From: Methylobacterium hispanicum
Lineage (GTDB): Bacteria; Pseudomonadota; Alphaproteobacteria; Rhizobiales; Beijerinckiaceae
DNA length: 64,000 bases
Reading direction: 5' to 3'
NCBI RefSeq assembly: GCF_022179285.1
Contig: NZ_BPQO01000003.1
Span: 186,001 to 250,000, forward strand
Under the pieces are notes generated by a model. It did not search any database. It saw only the letters and a list, made by a program, of their open reading frames with translations, and was not told where the DNA came from. This document shows, in pieces, positions 16,563 to 25,619 of the stretch (the first letter of the stretch is position 1; every line of letters begins with the position of its first letter). A program made the translations under genes and the position numbers.

Positions 16563-17777
16563 GGGTCGACGCTTGTCCCGGAAAAGCGGCCGCGGGGAAA
16601 GGGGGGACCTGCCCCGTCGGGGCCGTCCGGCCCGATCCGGGCGGTTTTTCCGGGGTATCCCCAGCGTGAGCGCCCGCCCCCGGATGGTCCGCGCGCGTTC
16701 AGCTCCGCGCGGGTGGCACCGCCGGAGGGATGGCCGGAAGGGAGACGCGGGACGCCGCGGAACCCATGAGTTGTGCGTACGGATGCCGAGTTCCCCGGCG
16801 TCCCGCGGGTCGGAAGAGGCGTCTGCGCCCGGTCCGGCCCGGCTTGTCGTCGCGGTTTCTTCTCTCTCGCCTGCATCGACCCCGATCTTGCGGGGGCGGG
16901 TCATGCCGTTGCCCGGCGCTCCCACCCTCCGCTCGGCAGACTTCACGCGTCCTGCACCGGACCTCGTAGTAGGCCCGGCATCGGTTCCAACGACCTGTGC
17001 AGGCCGGACTGTCGGCGCTGTCCCGTGTTGCTCCGGGCTGGCGGCCGAGAACGGCCCTGAGTCGCGCAGAGGCGCCCGGGGCACCGGCTGACCGGCCGGT
17101 GACGCGGGAACCGCCGCGCCGCCCATGCACCCGCTCCGACGGTCATCCGGTACAGGCTCCCTGCTGCGGCGCCGCGGCGGGGTGCAGGCCCCGCCGCGAC
17201 ACCGGGGCGGCGCGTGCGAGGTATGTACTTGTTTTGTTCTCAGATGTCCAGACTTTTGTCTTAGAGAAGGCGCGCGATCGCAGCCGCCTCTTCCTCCCCC
17301 GCACCGCAGGGCGATCGCATATGCCGAGCGAGCCTAACCCCGGTCAGGCGCGGGTCCCCTCTCCCATAGGGAGAGGTCTGCTTTCGCAGAAAGCCGGGTG
17401 AGGGGTATGACGCTTCAGAGTGAGGCGCTGAACTGAACGCGCGTCGACCGCGTGCTCAGGTCTGCGGCGTCATACCCCTCACCCCAACCCTCTCCCTATG
17501 GGAGAGGGGGCGCGGCGCGGTTCCAGTCGCGATCTCGGAGACGACCCCCGCCATATGCGATCGCCCTGCCCTATGGGAGAGGGGGCACGGCGCGGTTCAT
17601 CTCACAGGGCCGAACCCATCACCCGGAAACCGCATGAGACCCGCGCGAGGGCTGCAACGCGCCCCTCTCCGGTGCGGCAGAGGGGACCCGCGCATCGTCC
17701 GCACACGGTTGATGACGGGTTGGATGTCCGTCATCTGCTGCCGCCCTGCCCCGAGGGACAGGGCGCGCCGCGCGGCC
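16563..17777. other. 1.2 kb intergenic region between purD and mqo
   Basis: No protein gene is supported. 16563-17215 is GC-rich with no clear structure, but must hold the purD promoter. 17220-17275 is a short AT-rich patch (GTACTTGTTTTGTTCTCAGA) that could be a promoter or the edge of an insertion. 17309-17566 is the 258 bp palindromic element listed separately, and 17571-17640 carries an extra half copy of its arm (CTATGGGAGAGGGGGCACGG) and the motif CCGGAAACCGCATGA at 17623-17637. Confidence 0.5.
17309..17566 (+). repeat. 258 bp palindromic MITE-like element, copy A
   Basis: Bounded by a perfect 15 bp terminal inverted repeat (GGGCGATCGCATATG at 17309 and CATATGCGATCGCCC at 17552). Inside are two more inverted arms: TCCCATAGGGAGAGG and GTGAGGGGTATGAC on the left, GTCATACCCCTCACC and CTCTCCCTATGGGAGAGG on the right, with a unique centre of about 60 bp. 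No transposase is encoded. Copy C at 50256-50513 has the same length and matches this one as its reverse complement. Confidence 0.75.
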
Positions 17778-19487
17778 TCAGGGCGCCATGTCCGGCACCG
17801 GCTTGACGGTGCCGGTCTCGGCCGCCGCGGCGGGCTGGGCCGGGGCCGCCATGGCCTTGGGCGGGGGCGTGAGCTGCAGCGTCTCGCTCGTGTAGGCCAG
17901 CGTCTCGTAGGCCTTCTCGGGGCTGTCGTTCAGCTTCGTGCCGTAGCTCGGAACGATCTGGCGGATCTTGGCCTGCCACTCGGGGCTGGCCACCTTCTGG
18001 GCGAAGACCTTCTCCAGCACGTTCAGCATGATCGGTGCCGCCGTCGAGGCGCCCGGCGAGGCGCCGAGGAGTGCCGCGATGCTGCCGTCCTTCGCGCTCA
18101 CCACCTCCGTGCCGAGCTTCAGCACGCCGCCCTTCTCCGGGTCGCGCTTGATGATCTGCACGCGCTGGCCGGCCTGGATCAGGCGCCACTCGTCCTTCTT
18201 GGCGTTCGGGAAATACTCCCGCAGGGCCTGGTATCGGTCCTCGTCCGAGAGCATCACCTGGCCGGCGAGGTACTCGATCAAGGGGTACTGCTCGACGCCG
18301 ACCTTCACCATCGGCCAGACGTTGCTGGTGGTGGTCGAGGTCAGGAGGTCGAAGTAGGAGCCCTCCTTGAGGAACTTGGTCGAGAAGGTCGCGAAGGGCC
18401 CGAACAGGATCACCCGCTTGCCGCCGAGCACCCGCGTGTCGAGATGCGGCACCGACATCGGCGGCGCGCCGACCGAGGCCTTGCCGTAGGCCTTGGCGAG
18501 GTGGCGGGTGGCCACGTCCGGGTTCTCGTTGACGAGGAACGAGCCGCCCACGGGGAAGCCCGCGTAGTCGTCGGCCTCCGGGATGCCCGACGCCTGCAGC
18601 AGGTGCAGCGCGCCGCCGCCCGCGCCGATGAACACGAACTTGGCCTCGACCGTCCGGCGGGTGCCGTCCTTCAGGTTCTTCGAGGTCACGCGCCAGCCGC
18701 CGTCCTTGGCGCGCTCGATCGACTCAACCTCGGTCGAGAGCCGCAAGGAGAACTTCGGTCCGTTCTGCAGCGCGGCGACGTACTGGCGGGTGACCTCGCC
18801 CCACTCGCAGTCGGTGCCCACCGGCGTCCAGGTGGCGGCGACCCGCTGCTTCGGGTCGCGCCCCTCCATCATCAGGGGGACCCACTGCTTCAGCTGCTCG
18901 GGATCCTCCGAATAGTCCATCCCGGCGAAGAGCGGGCTCGCCTTCAGCGCCTCGAAGCGCTTCTTCAGATAGGTGATGTTGTCCTCACCCCAGACGAAGC
19001 TCATGTGAGGCGTGGAATTGATGAAGCTGCGCGGGTTCTTGAGCACGCCCTGCCGGACCTGCCAGGCCAGGAACTGGCGGGTGACCTGGAAGGCCTCGTT
19101 GATCTTGATCGCCTGGTCGATCCGGACCGTGCCCTTCGAATCCTCCGGCGTGTAGTTCAGCTCGGCCAGCGCCGAGTGGCCGGTGCCGGCGTTGTTCCAG
19201 CCGTTCGAGCTCTCCAGCGCCACGCCGTCGAGGCGCTCGACCATCTCGATCGACCAGTCGGGCTCGAGCTCGCGCAGCCAGACGCCGAGCGTCGCGCTCA
19301 TGATGCCGCCGCCGATCAGCAGCACGTCCACCTTGCGGGCCGGGGCCTGCGCCAGAACCGAGGCGCCCGGCGCCGCCGAGACCGCGAGGCCCGCCAGCGC
19401 GCCGCCGACGAGCTGGCGGCGGGTCAGCGGCAGCGCACTATGTTGCGCCTGGCCGCGGACGGACTGCACTTTATCGTCAGTATTCAT
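17778..19487 (-). CDS. mqo: Malate:quinone oxidoreductase
   Basis: FAD enzyme oxidising L-malate to oxaloacetate and passing electrons to membrane quinone; 569 aa. An N-terminal twin-arginine-type leader ([20 protein letters not shown], residues about 21-41) precedes the FAD-binding start [17 protein letters not shown] and [20 protein letters not shown], both classic for Mqo. Further family blocks include [19 protein letters not shown] and [18 protein letters not shown]. The Tat-like leader is unusual compared with the cytosol-facing enterobacterial enzyme, and suggests export or an uncleaved anchor. The upstream region contains the dyad AAAGAATTCTTT at 19508-19519. Confidence 0.93.
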   Translation of the reverse strand: MNTDDKVQSVRGQAQHSALPLTRRQLVGGALAGLAVSAAPGASVLAQAPARKVDVLLIGGGIMSATLGVWLRELEPDWSIEMVERLDGVALESSNGWNNAGTGHSALAELNYTPEDSKGTVRIDQAIKINEAFQVTRQFLAWQVRQGVLKNPRSFINSTPHMSFVWGEDNITYLKKRFEALKASPLFAGMDYSEDPEQLKQWVPLMMEGRDPKQRVAATWTPVGTDCEWGEVTRQYVAALQNGPKFSLRLSTEVESIERAKDGGWRVTSKNLKDGTRRTVEAKFVFIGAGGGALHLLQASGIPEADDYAGFPVGGSFLVNENPDVATRHLAKAYGKASVGAPPMSVPHLDTRVLGGKRVILFGPFATFSTKFLKEGSYFDLLTSTTTSNVWPMVKVGVEQYPLIEYLAGQVMLSDEDRYQALREYFPNAKKDEWRLIQAGQRVQIIKRDPEKGGVLKLGTEVVSAKDGSIAALLGASPGASTAAPIMLNVLEKVFAQKVASPEWQAKIRQIVPSYGTKLNDSPEKAYETLAYTSETLQLTPPPKAMAAPAQPAAAAETGTVKPVPDMAP

Positions 19488-19643
19488 AATTTTCTTTGCG
19501 CCGATCTAAAGAATTCTTTTCGTCGGCGCCCCGCTACAGCAAGCGTGGCCGCGAAACAACCCGTCGGTTACATGGCTGCCATGTGCCGAAATCTTTAACG
19601 GTTCCAAGGCGCTTCTAAGACGCTCCGGCCGCCGACCCGCCCC

Positions 19644-20003
19644 TCAGGGCTGCTTGGCCGCCCAGGCCATGACCGCCGAGACGTGCCAGGCATGGATGCC
19701 CAGCATGACGCCGCAGGCGGCTACGAGGGCGATCCAGTCCGAGACCCCCGCCGGCGGCTCGGACTGGCGCGCCTTGAGCAGAAGGCTCGCGGCGACCACG
19801 ACGGCGATCGCGACCGGGAGCCACAGGCCGGCGGCCTTGCCCGCGAGCCATGTCGGCTCCCCCGACAGCGACCACTGCATCGGCACCTTCGGGGTCCCGA
19901 TCCGCGGGGCGGCGTACAGGTTGATCCCCGCCATCGCCGCGAGGGTGACGAGGCAGGCCGCGTGCCCGAGGAGCGGCAGGAGCTTGGCCACAGCGAAAGG
20001 CAT
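19644..20003 (-). CDS. Small four-helix membrane protein, DUF1648-like
   Basis: 119 aa, with about four hydrophobic stretches: LLPLLGHAACLVTLAAMAGINLY, LWLPVAIAVVVAASLLL, DWIALVAACGVMLGIHAW and VMAWAA (quoted here only in parts under the family view). The loop APRIGTPKVPMQWSLSGEP resembles the P-x-H/QW-x-x-x-GEP signature of DUF1648 proteins, which occur in membrane regulators. It is transcribed away from motA, 243 bp distant. The start ATG at 20003 was chosen because the protein then begins just before the first helix; the longer open frame is an artefact of GC bias. Function unknown. Confidence 0.6.
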   Translation of the reverse strand: MPFAVAKLLPLLGHAACLVTLAAMAGINLYAAPRIGTPKVPMQWSLSGEPTWLAGKAAGLWLPVAIAVVVAASLLLKARQSEPPAGVSDWIALVAACGVMLGIHAWHVSAVMAWAAKQP

Positions 20004-20246
20004 GTCGGCTGATCCCGGACGTGTCGGAGGCGTGGAACGCCATCCTGGCATGGGTCTGCGCTCCTGTCCCGTGGGCGGGGCGGACGACCTGCCGCCTTGG
20101 TTTACGAATGGGGCGCCGATCCCGCCAAGCCCTCCGCCAAGCCCCGCGCAAGGGACGCGCCGTACCTCCCGGATCTCACGCTGAAGGCGCCATGACGGCG
20201 CCGTCACGGCGCCTCGCGGCGCCGCATCGCATCGGGGATCCCGCCC

Positions 20247-21116
20247 ATGGGCATCGGAATCGGCCTGGTCATCGCCATCGGCTGCATGCTCGGCGGCTTC
20301 GTCGCCATGGGCGGGCACCTGATCGTGATCTGGCAGCCCTGGGAGTTCGTGATCATCGGCGGCATGGCCATCGGCGGCATGATCATGGCCAACCCGATGA
20401 AGATCGTGGTCGATTCCGGCAAGGCCACCATGGAGGCGGTCACCGACAAGGTGCCGAAGCGCAAGGACTTCCTGGCGCTCCTGGGCCTCCTGCACGCGCT
20501 CCTGCGCGAATTGAAGACCAAGCCCCGCAACGAGGTCGAGACGCATTTCGACGACCCGGCCAATTCCGAGATCTTCAAGAACTATCCGGACGTGACCAAG
20601 AACCAGGATCTGGTGACGTTCATCTGCGACTATTGCCGGCTGATCCTCATCGGCGGCGCCCGGAGCCACGAGATCGAGGCGCTGATGGAGGAGGAGATCG
20701 GCACCCACAAGAAGAGCGCGCTGAAGCCCTACAACGCCATCAACACGGTGGCGGAGGCGCTGCCCGCGCTCGGCATCGTGGCGGCGGTGCTCGGCATCGT
20801 GAAGGCGATGGGCGCGCTCGACCAGTCGCCCCAGATCCTCGGCGGCCTGATCGGCGCGGCGCTGGTGGGCACCTTCTTCGGCGTGTTCGCCTCCTACGGG
20901 GTGCTCGCGCCGCTGGCCGTGAAGATCAAGGGCGTGCGCGAGAAGCAGTGCGCCGTCTACACGATCGCCAAGCAGAGCCTGATCGCCTACATGAACGGGG
21001 CGCTGCCCCAGATCGCGATCGAGCACGGCCGCAAGGGCATCGCCTCCGCCGACCGCCCGACCATCGACGAGGTCGAGGCCGCGACCGTCCCGGGCGCCCG
21101 CGCGGAAGCCGCCTGA
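20247..21116 (+). CDS. motA: Flagellar motor stator protein MotA
   Basis: Inner-membrane stator subunit, 289 aa. It begins MGIGIGLVIAIGCMLGGFV and shows four membrane segments: two at residues about 1-50 and two at about 170-230 (ALPALGIVAAVLGIVKAMGAL and the LIGAALVGTFFGVFASYG helix). The large cytoplasmic loop contains the charged residues that contact FliG (HALLRELKTKPRNEVETHF region), and TM3 has the conserved Pro of the proton channel. It is first in a plus-strand flagellar run (motA-fliM-orf-fliN-fliG), spaced 10 bp from fliM. Its partner motB lies 11 kb away on the other strand, as is usual in rhizobia. Confidence 0.95.
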   Translation: MGIGIGLVIAIGCMLGGFVAMGGHLIVIWQPWEFVIIGGMAIGGMIMANPMKIVVDSGKATMEAVTDKVPKRKDFLALLGLLHALLRELKTKPRNEVETHFDDPANSEIFKNYPDVTKNQDLVTFICDYCRLILIGGARSHEIEALMEEEIGTHKKSALKPYNAINTVAEALPALGIVAAVLGIVKAMGALDQSPQILGGLIGAALVGTFFGVFASYGVLAPLAVKIKGVREKQCAVYTIAKQSLIAYMNGALPQIAIEHGRKGIASADRPTIDEVEAATVPGARAEAA

Positions 21117-21126
21117 GGCGCCCCCG

Positions 21127-22104
21127 ATGGAGACCCCCGCGACGCAGTCCGCCACCACCCCGGCGATTCTCCGCGACCCGGCCGGCATCCGGGCGCGCAT
21201 CCAGGAGGCCGCCGGCCTGTCCCTCGACAGGCTGCCGATGCTCCAGCTCATCCTGGACCGGCTGGCCACCGCCTGCGGCGACGCGCTCAAGCACCGGGTC
21301 GCCTCGACGGTGTTCTACGCCCTCTCCGGCGTCGAGAGCGGGCGCTTCGGCGAGTTCCTCGACGTGCACGACAACAACGCGGTGGCGGGCATCTTCCACG
21401 CCCCGGGCTGGGACGGGCACATCCTGGTCGGGCTCGACCGGGACCTCCTCTACACGATGGTCGAGGTGCTGTTCGGCGCCGACGGCTCCGAGCCCGCGGC
21501 CGAGGACGAGCGCGCCTTCTCGGCGATCGAATTGCGCGTCGCCCAGATGGTGTTCGAGCAGGTCGGCCGGGCGCTCGAGGCCGCCTTCGGCCTCGTCTCG
21601 CAGACCGCCTTCCGGCTGGAGCGCACCGAGACCCGCATGGAGTTCGCGGTGATCGGCCGGCGCACCAACAACGCCGTGCAGGCCAAGTTCCTGTTCCAGG
21701 CGCTCAACCGCAGCGGCGAGATGTTCCTCGTCATCCCGCAGGCGCTGCTGAACCCGCTGCGGGCGAGCCTCGCCAAGGTGCTCACCGGCGAATCGACCGC
21801 GCGCGACCCGCGCTGGTCGAGCCAGATCGCCGCCGAGGTGCAGAAGGCCGAGGTGACGCTCCGCGCCGTGCTGGAGGAGCGCCACCTCACGCTCGGCGAG
21901 ATCGCCGGGCTGACGGTCGGCCAGGTGATCGGGCTCGACGCGACGCCCGCCACCCGGATCAAGCTCGAGGGCAACGACCGGCCGCTGTTCTGGGCCCGCG
22001 CCGGACAGGCGCAGGGCTCGTACGTGCTGCGGATCGACGAGGTCATCGCCCAGGACGGCAAGGACCTGAAGGACAAGGACGGACCCCATGGCCTCGCTGG
22101 TTGA
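21127..22104 (+). CDS. fliM: Flagellar motor switch protein FliM
   Basis: C-ring subunit, 325 aa. The middle CheC-like domain (residues about 40-230) shows ASTVFYALSGVESGRF and ELRVAQMVFEQVGRALEAAF. The C-terminal SpoA domain (about 240-310) shows LTLGEIAGLTVGQVIGL, the FliN-like surface. The N-terminal CheY-binding peptide seen in enterobacteria (LSQAEIDALL) is not recognisable, which is common in rhizobial FliM. It sits 10 bases after motA and overlaps the next gene by 17 bases, so it is surely in one operon. Confidence 0.9.
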   Translation: METPATQSATTPAILRDPAGIRARIQEAAGLSLDRLPMLQLILDRLATACGDALKHRVASTVFYALSGVESGRFGEFLDVHDNNAVAGIFHAPGWDGHILVGLDRDLLYTMVEVLFGADGSEPAAEDERAFSAIELRVAQMVFEQVGRALEAAFGLVSQTAFRLERTETRMEFAVIGRRTNNAVQAKFLFQALNRSGEMFLVIPQALLNPLRASLAKVLTGESTARDPRWSSQIAAEVQKAEVTLRAVLEERHLTLGEIAGLTVGQVIGLDATPATRIKLEGNDRPLFWARAGQAQGSYVLRIDEVIAQDGKDLKDKDGPHGLAG

Positions 22105-22390
22105 CGGCGTGCTGCTCACCGCGCTGGTCGCGACCAGCGCCTGCGTGGTGCCGATGTACCTGAAGCTCAAGCGCCTCGACCGGGCCCAGGCCGAGTACGG
22201 CCGGGCGGTGGCCGCCTCCGGCCACGCGCTGGCGAGCGCGGGCGAGGCCGTGCGCAGCTTCGCGGGCGAGGGCCGCGAGGTGCTCGACGCGCTCGGCCGC
22301 AGGATCGAGGAGGCGCGCGCCACGCTGGCCGAGCTGGAGGCGGCCCAGCGGCGCCTCGATACGCGCCGCGACGTTCCCCCCGCGGCCTGA
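22088..22390 (+). CDS. Small membrane-anchored coiled-coil protein (DUF6468-like) in the fliM-fliN operon
   Basis: 100 aa. One N-terminal membrane helix (LLTALVATSACVVPMYL) is followed by a long amphipathic helix rich in Ala, Arg and Glu (residues 30-90). Proteins of this shape, annotated DUF6468, sit between fliM and fliN in many alphaproteobacteria, by my recollection. It starts inside fliM (17 base overlap), indicating coupled translation. Its position suggests a role in placing or stabilising the C-ring at the membrane, but this is inference. Confidence 0.7.
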   Translation: MASLVDGVLLTALVATSACVVPMYLKLKRLDRAQAEYGRAVAASGHALASAGEAVRSFAGEGREVLDALGRRIEEARATLAELEAAQRRLDTRRDVPPAA

Positions 22391-22488
22391 CGCGCGGGCC
22401 GCCCGGCACCGCGAGGCGGCGACAGCCTCGCATCAGCCAGGACCGCTAGAACCGCCCTCGCCGCCCGGTCCACGACCCCGAGTCCCCG

Positions 22489-22830
22489 ATGAGCACCAGC
22501 CCCTTCCCCGATGCCGAGACCCCCTTCGGGGCACAGCCGGCCGCCGAGCCCCGCGTCGGCGACGGGCGCAACCTCGACTCGATCCTGCGCATCCCCGTGC
22601 TGGTGCAGGTCGTGCTGGGCTCGGCCACCATGCCGGTCGCCAACCTGATGAAGCTCGGCCGCGGCGCCGTGGTGCCCCTCGACCACCGGGTCGGCGAGCC
22701 CGTGGACGTGATGGTCAACGGCCGCGTCGTCGCCCGCGGCGAGATCGTCATCGTCGAGGAGGACTCGTCGCGCTTCGGCGTCTCGCTGACCGAGGTGGTC
22801 GGCCCGGCCGATTCCGCCCCGGCCGCCTGA
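22489..22830 (+). CDS. fliN: Flagellar motor switch protein FliN
   Basis: C-ring subunit, 113 aa. After about 35 variable residues comes the SpoA domain: LDSILRIPVLVQVVLGSATM, LMKLGRGAVVPLDHRVGEPVDVMVNGR and VARGEIVIVEEDSSRFGVSL, matching FliN throughout. It is 98 bases after the DUF6468 gene and 10 bases before fliG. Length is normal. Confidence 0.94.
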   Translation: MSTSPFPDAETPFGAQPAAEPRVGDGRNLDSILRIPVLVQVVLGSATMPVANLMKLGRGAVVPLDHRVGEPVDVMVNGRVVARGEIVIVEEDSSRFGVSLTEVVGPADSAPAA

Positions 22831-22840
22831 GGCCGCAGCC

Positions 22841-23929
22841 GTGGCGGCAGCTCCCCTGGCAGCATCCCTGGCGCCACCCGCCCTGGCCCCGACGGCGCCG
22901 GCCGCCGCCCCGGCCCTGCGCGGCGCGGGGCGCCAGCTCGCGCCGGTCGACCGGGTCGCGACCCTGCTGCTCGCCATGGGCAAGCCCGCGGCGGGGCGCC
23001 TGCTCAAGTACTTCGAGCCCGACGAGATCCGGCGCATCACGCGCTCGGCCGTGCAGCTCGGCGCGGTCAGCCCGGACCAGCTCGACGGCGTGGTCGAGTC
23101 CTTCGCGGTCGAGTTCGCTGGCGGCGCGAGCCTGGTCGGCACCGTGCAGGAGGTCGAGAAGCTCCTCACCGGCCTGATCCCCGCCGAGCAGCTCTCCGAG
23201 CTGCTCGCGGAGGTGCGCGGCAACGGCGCCCGCTCGGTCTGGGAGCGCATGTCCGCCGCCTCCGAGAGCGTGCTGGCGAGCTACCTCGTCAAGGAGCACC
23301 CGCAGACGGCGGCGCTGATCCTCTCGCGCATCAAGCCGGCGGTGGCCGCCAAGGTGATGAGCCAGCTGCCCGCGCCCCTGCGCAACACGCTGGTGCGCCG
23401 GATGCTCAGCTTCAAGCCGGTGGACGACGAGATCCTGTCCATGCTGGAGCGGGCGCTGCTGGAGGACTTCATGGCCAACGGCGCGCGCAATTCCGGCGCC
23501 GACACCCACGCCAAGATGGCCGACATCATCAACAAGATGGACCGGGCCCAGATGGACGAGGCGCTCTCGGCGCTGGCCGACGCGCGCCCGAAATCGGTCG
23601 AGATCTTGAAAGGTCTGCTCTTCACCTTCGACGACATCGTCAAGCTGGCGCCCCGCGCCCGCACCACCCTGTTCGACGCGGTCCCGAACGACCGCCTCGT
23701 CCTGGCCCTCAAGGGCACGGACGCGGAGTTCCGGGGCGTCATCCTGTCGGCGCTCTCGGCGCGCGTGAAGCGCATGGTCGAGCACGAGCTGAACGGCGGC
23801 GAGCCGGCCGCCCAGCGCGACGTCATGGAGGCGCGCCGCTCCATCACCGACCTCGCCATGGACATGGCGGGCCGCGGCGAGATCGAGATCAACGCCGAGG
23901 AGGGGGCGGGCGATGCGCTCATCCGCTAG
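22841..23929 (+). CDS. fliG: Flagellar motor switch protein FliG
   Basis: C-ring rotor protein that binds FliF and takes torque from MotA; 362 aa. The start is GTG at 22841, 10 bases after fliN. The N-terminal 35 residues are an Ala/Pro-rich extension. Then come the FliF-binding domain (RVATLLLAMGKPAAGRLLKY), the middle domain with EHPQTAALILSRIKPAVAA and MLSFKPVDDEILSMLERAL, and the C-terminal torque helix around DRLVLALKGTDAEF and RVKRMVEHEL with the charged residues used in torque generation. Confidence 0.94.
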   Translation: MAAAPLAASLAPPALAPTAPAAAPALRGAGRQLAPVDRVATLLLAMGKPAAGRLLKYFEPDEIRRITRSAVQLGAVSPDQLDGVVESFAVEFAGGASLVGTVQEVEKLLTGLIPAEQLSELLAEVRGNGARSVWERMSAASESVLASYLVKEHPQTAALILSRIKPAVAAKVMSQLPAPLRNTLVRRMLSFKPVDDEILSMLERALLEDFMANGARNSGADTHAKMADIINKMDRAQMDEALSALADARPKSVEILKGLLFTFDDIVKLAPRARTTLFDAVPNDRLVLALKGTDAEFRGVILSALSARVKRMVEHELNGGEPAAQRDVMEARRSITDLAMDMAGRGEIEINAEEGAGDALIR

Positions 23930-23969
23930 ACCCGATCGGTGCCCGATCGGCTCCAGCTTTTCTGGGTGC

Positions 23970-23994
23970 GGTCGGTCCGAGGATCGGACCGACC
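23970..23994. terminator. Perfect 11 bp hairpin after fliG
   Basis: GGTCGGTCCGA (23970-23980), loop GGA, TCGGACCGACC (23984-23994), in the 176 bp gap between fliG and flhB. Probably an attenuating or terminating hairpin, or an mRNA stabiliser that separates the C-ring genes from flhB. No T tract follows. Confidence 0.5.
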
Positions 23995-24105
23995 GGGATC
24001 CGGCGCACGCACGCCGACGCGCAGTCGCGCTCGCGCCCTTCGGGCGGGCGGCACACGCCTGCCGCGGTCGAATGAGCGAGCGGGCCGTCAGCGCGGGCCG
24101 CCCGC

Positions 24106-25170
24106 ATGGCTGAGGACGTCGATCACGAGAGCAAGACCGAGGCCCCGACCGAGCGCCGCGTGCGCGAGGCGCTGGACAAGGGCGACATCCCGTTCTCCCG
24201 GGAGGCGCCGGTCTTCGCCTCGATCCTCGGCCTCCTGATCGGGCTCAGCCTGTTCGCGCGGGGGCAGGCCGCCCAGCTCGCGCGGGATCTCGCGCCCTTC
24301 CTCGACCATCCGCGCGGCTTCGCGCTGGCGAGCGCCGGGGACGTCCTGCTGCTGCTCCAGGCCGTGGCGGGCGCCACCGCCCGCTTCCTCCTGCCCTTCG
24401 TCCTGCTGCTGGCCGCCTGCGGCCTCTCCGCCTCGATCCTGCAGAACGTGCCCCGCTTCGTCGGCGACCGGATCCTGCCGAAGTGGCGCAACGTCTCGCC
24501 CGCCTCCGGCCTCGGACGGATCTTCGGGCGCCAGGGCCAGATCGAGTTCCTGAAATCGGTCCTTAAAGTCCTCGGTGTCAGTCTGGTGGTCATCCTGCTC
24601 CTGCGCTCGGAGCGGCAGAAAGCCGTGAATGCCATGTTCGTCGATCCGAGCCAGCTGCCGGAGCTGATCCTCACCATCTCGATCCGCCTCGTCTCGGCGG
24701 TGTCGATCGCCACCATCGTGATCGTGGCGGGCGACCTCGTCTGGGCGCGGCTGCGCTGGCAGCGCTCGCTCCGGATGTCGGTCCAGGACGTCAAGGACGA
24801 GTACAAGCAGACCGAGGGCGACCCGACCGTGAAGGCGCGCCTGCGCTCCCTCGCCCAGGACCGCTCGCGCAACCGCATGCTCGCGGCCGTGCCCCGCGCC
24901 ACCGTGGTGATCGCCAACCCGACCCACTTCGCCGTGGCGCTCCGCTACGAGCCCAGCGAGAACCCCGCCCCCCTGGTCGTCGCCAAGGGCCAGGACCTGA
25001 TCGCCCTGCGCATCCGCGCCATCGCCGAGGAGAACGGCATCGCGGTGATCGAGGACAAGCCTCTCGCAAGGTCGCTGTACGATGCTGTGCAGGTGGATCA
25101 GACGATCCCGGCCGAGTTCTACCGGGCGGTCGCCCAGATCCTGTTCTTCCTGTTCGCGAGGCCCCGATGA
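24106..25170 (+). CDS. flhB: Flagellar type III export switch protein FlhB
   Basis: Export-gate subunit that switches substrate specificity from hook to filament; 354 aa. It opens with the typical KTEAPTERRVREALDKGDIPFSRE, has four membrane helices (residues about 30-210), and a cytoplasmic C domain with the self-cleaving NPTH motif at about residue 271 (NPTHFAVALRY), where the chain is cut between Asn and Pro. Its stop overlaps the next ATG by four bases (ATGA), so the downstream 150 aa protein is translationally coupled. Confidence 0.95.
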   Translation: MAEDVDHESKTEAPTERRVREALDKGDIPFSREAPVFASILGLLIGLSLFARGQAAQLARDLAPFLDHPRGFALASAGDVLLLLQAVAGATARFLLPFVLLLAACGLSASILQNVPRFVGDRILPKWRNVSPASGLGRIFGRQGQIEFLKSVLKVLGVSLVVILLLRSERQKAVNAMFVDPSQLPELILTISIRLVSAVSIATIVIVAGDLVWARLRWQRSLRMSVQDVKDEYKQTEGDPTVKARLRSLAQDRSRNRMLAAVPRATVVIANPTHFAVALRYEPSENPAPLVVAKGQDLIALRIRAIAEENGIAVIEDKPLARSLYDAVQVDQTIPAEFYRAVAQILFFLFARPR

Positions 25171-25619
25171 TCCCCCAGGCCTACGACCCGGCCTTCGGCC
25201 GGACCGCCCCGGCCGACGTGATCGCGGCCTCGGAGCGGGTCTTCGCCGAGGAATTGCGCGACTTCATCGCCGAATTGTGCCTGCTCGACGGCGGCGTGCT
25301 GATCGGCTGGGTCCGGGGGGAGCACCACGGCAACATCGCCGACCTCGTCGCCTCCTCGGCCGAGCCCTTCTTCAAGGACGCGACGCTGGCCTACGCGGAC
25401 GCCGCCGACGTGACGCTGGCCTGGGGCCGCTCGCTGCAGGTCGTGCTCGACATGGAGTTCGTGACGAAGCCCGTGACGGTGTTCTTCAAGCTCGTCCTCG
25501 ACGGCTACTTCGCGGGCGTGGCGATCCAGCGGATCCTCGCCGAATCCGAGCCGCCCTTCTCCCCCGACGTCCTCGCCCGCGCGCTCACCGACGCGCGCCT
25601 GGAGCGCGCCCAGGCCTGA
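25167..25619 (+). CDS. Unrecognised 150 aa protein coupled to flhB
   Basis: Starts within the last codon of flhB (ATGA overlap), so it is co-made with the export gate. It is soluble, acidic and largely helical. Notable segments are LCLLDGGVLIGWVRGEHHGN (residues about 33-52), FFKDATLAYADAADVTLAWG and KPVTVFFKLVLDGYFAGVAIQ. It has no signal peptide, Cys pairs or known nucleotide motif. The tight coupling suggests a flagellum-specific accessory, for example an FlhB partner or export chaperone, but I do not recognise a family. Confidence 0.65.
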   Translation: MIPQAYDPAFGRTAPADVIAASERVFAEELRDFIAELCLLDGGVLIGWVRGEHHGNIADLVASSAEPFFKDATLAYADAADVTLAWGRSLQVVLDMEFVTKPVTVFFKLVLDGYFAGVAIQRILAESEPPFSPDVLARALTDARLERAQA

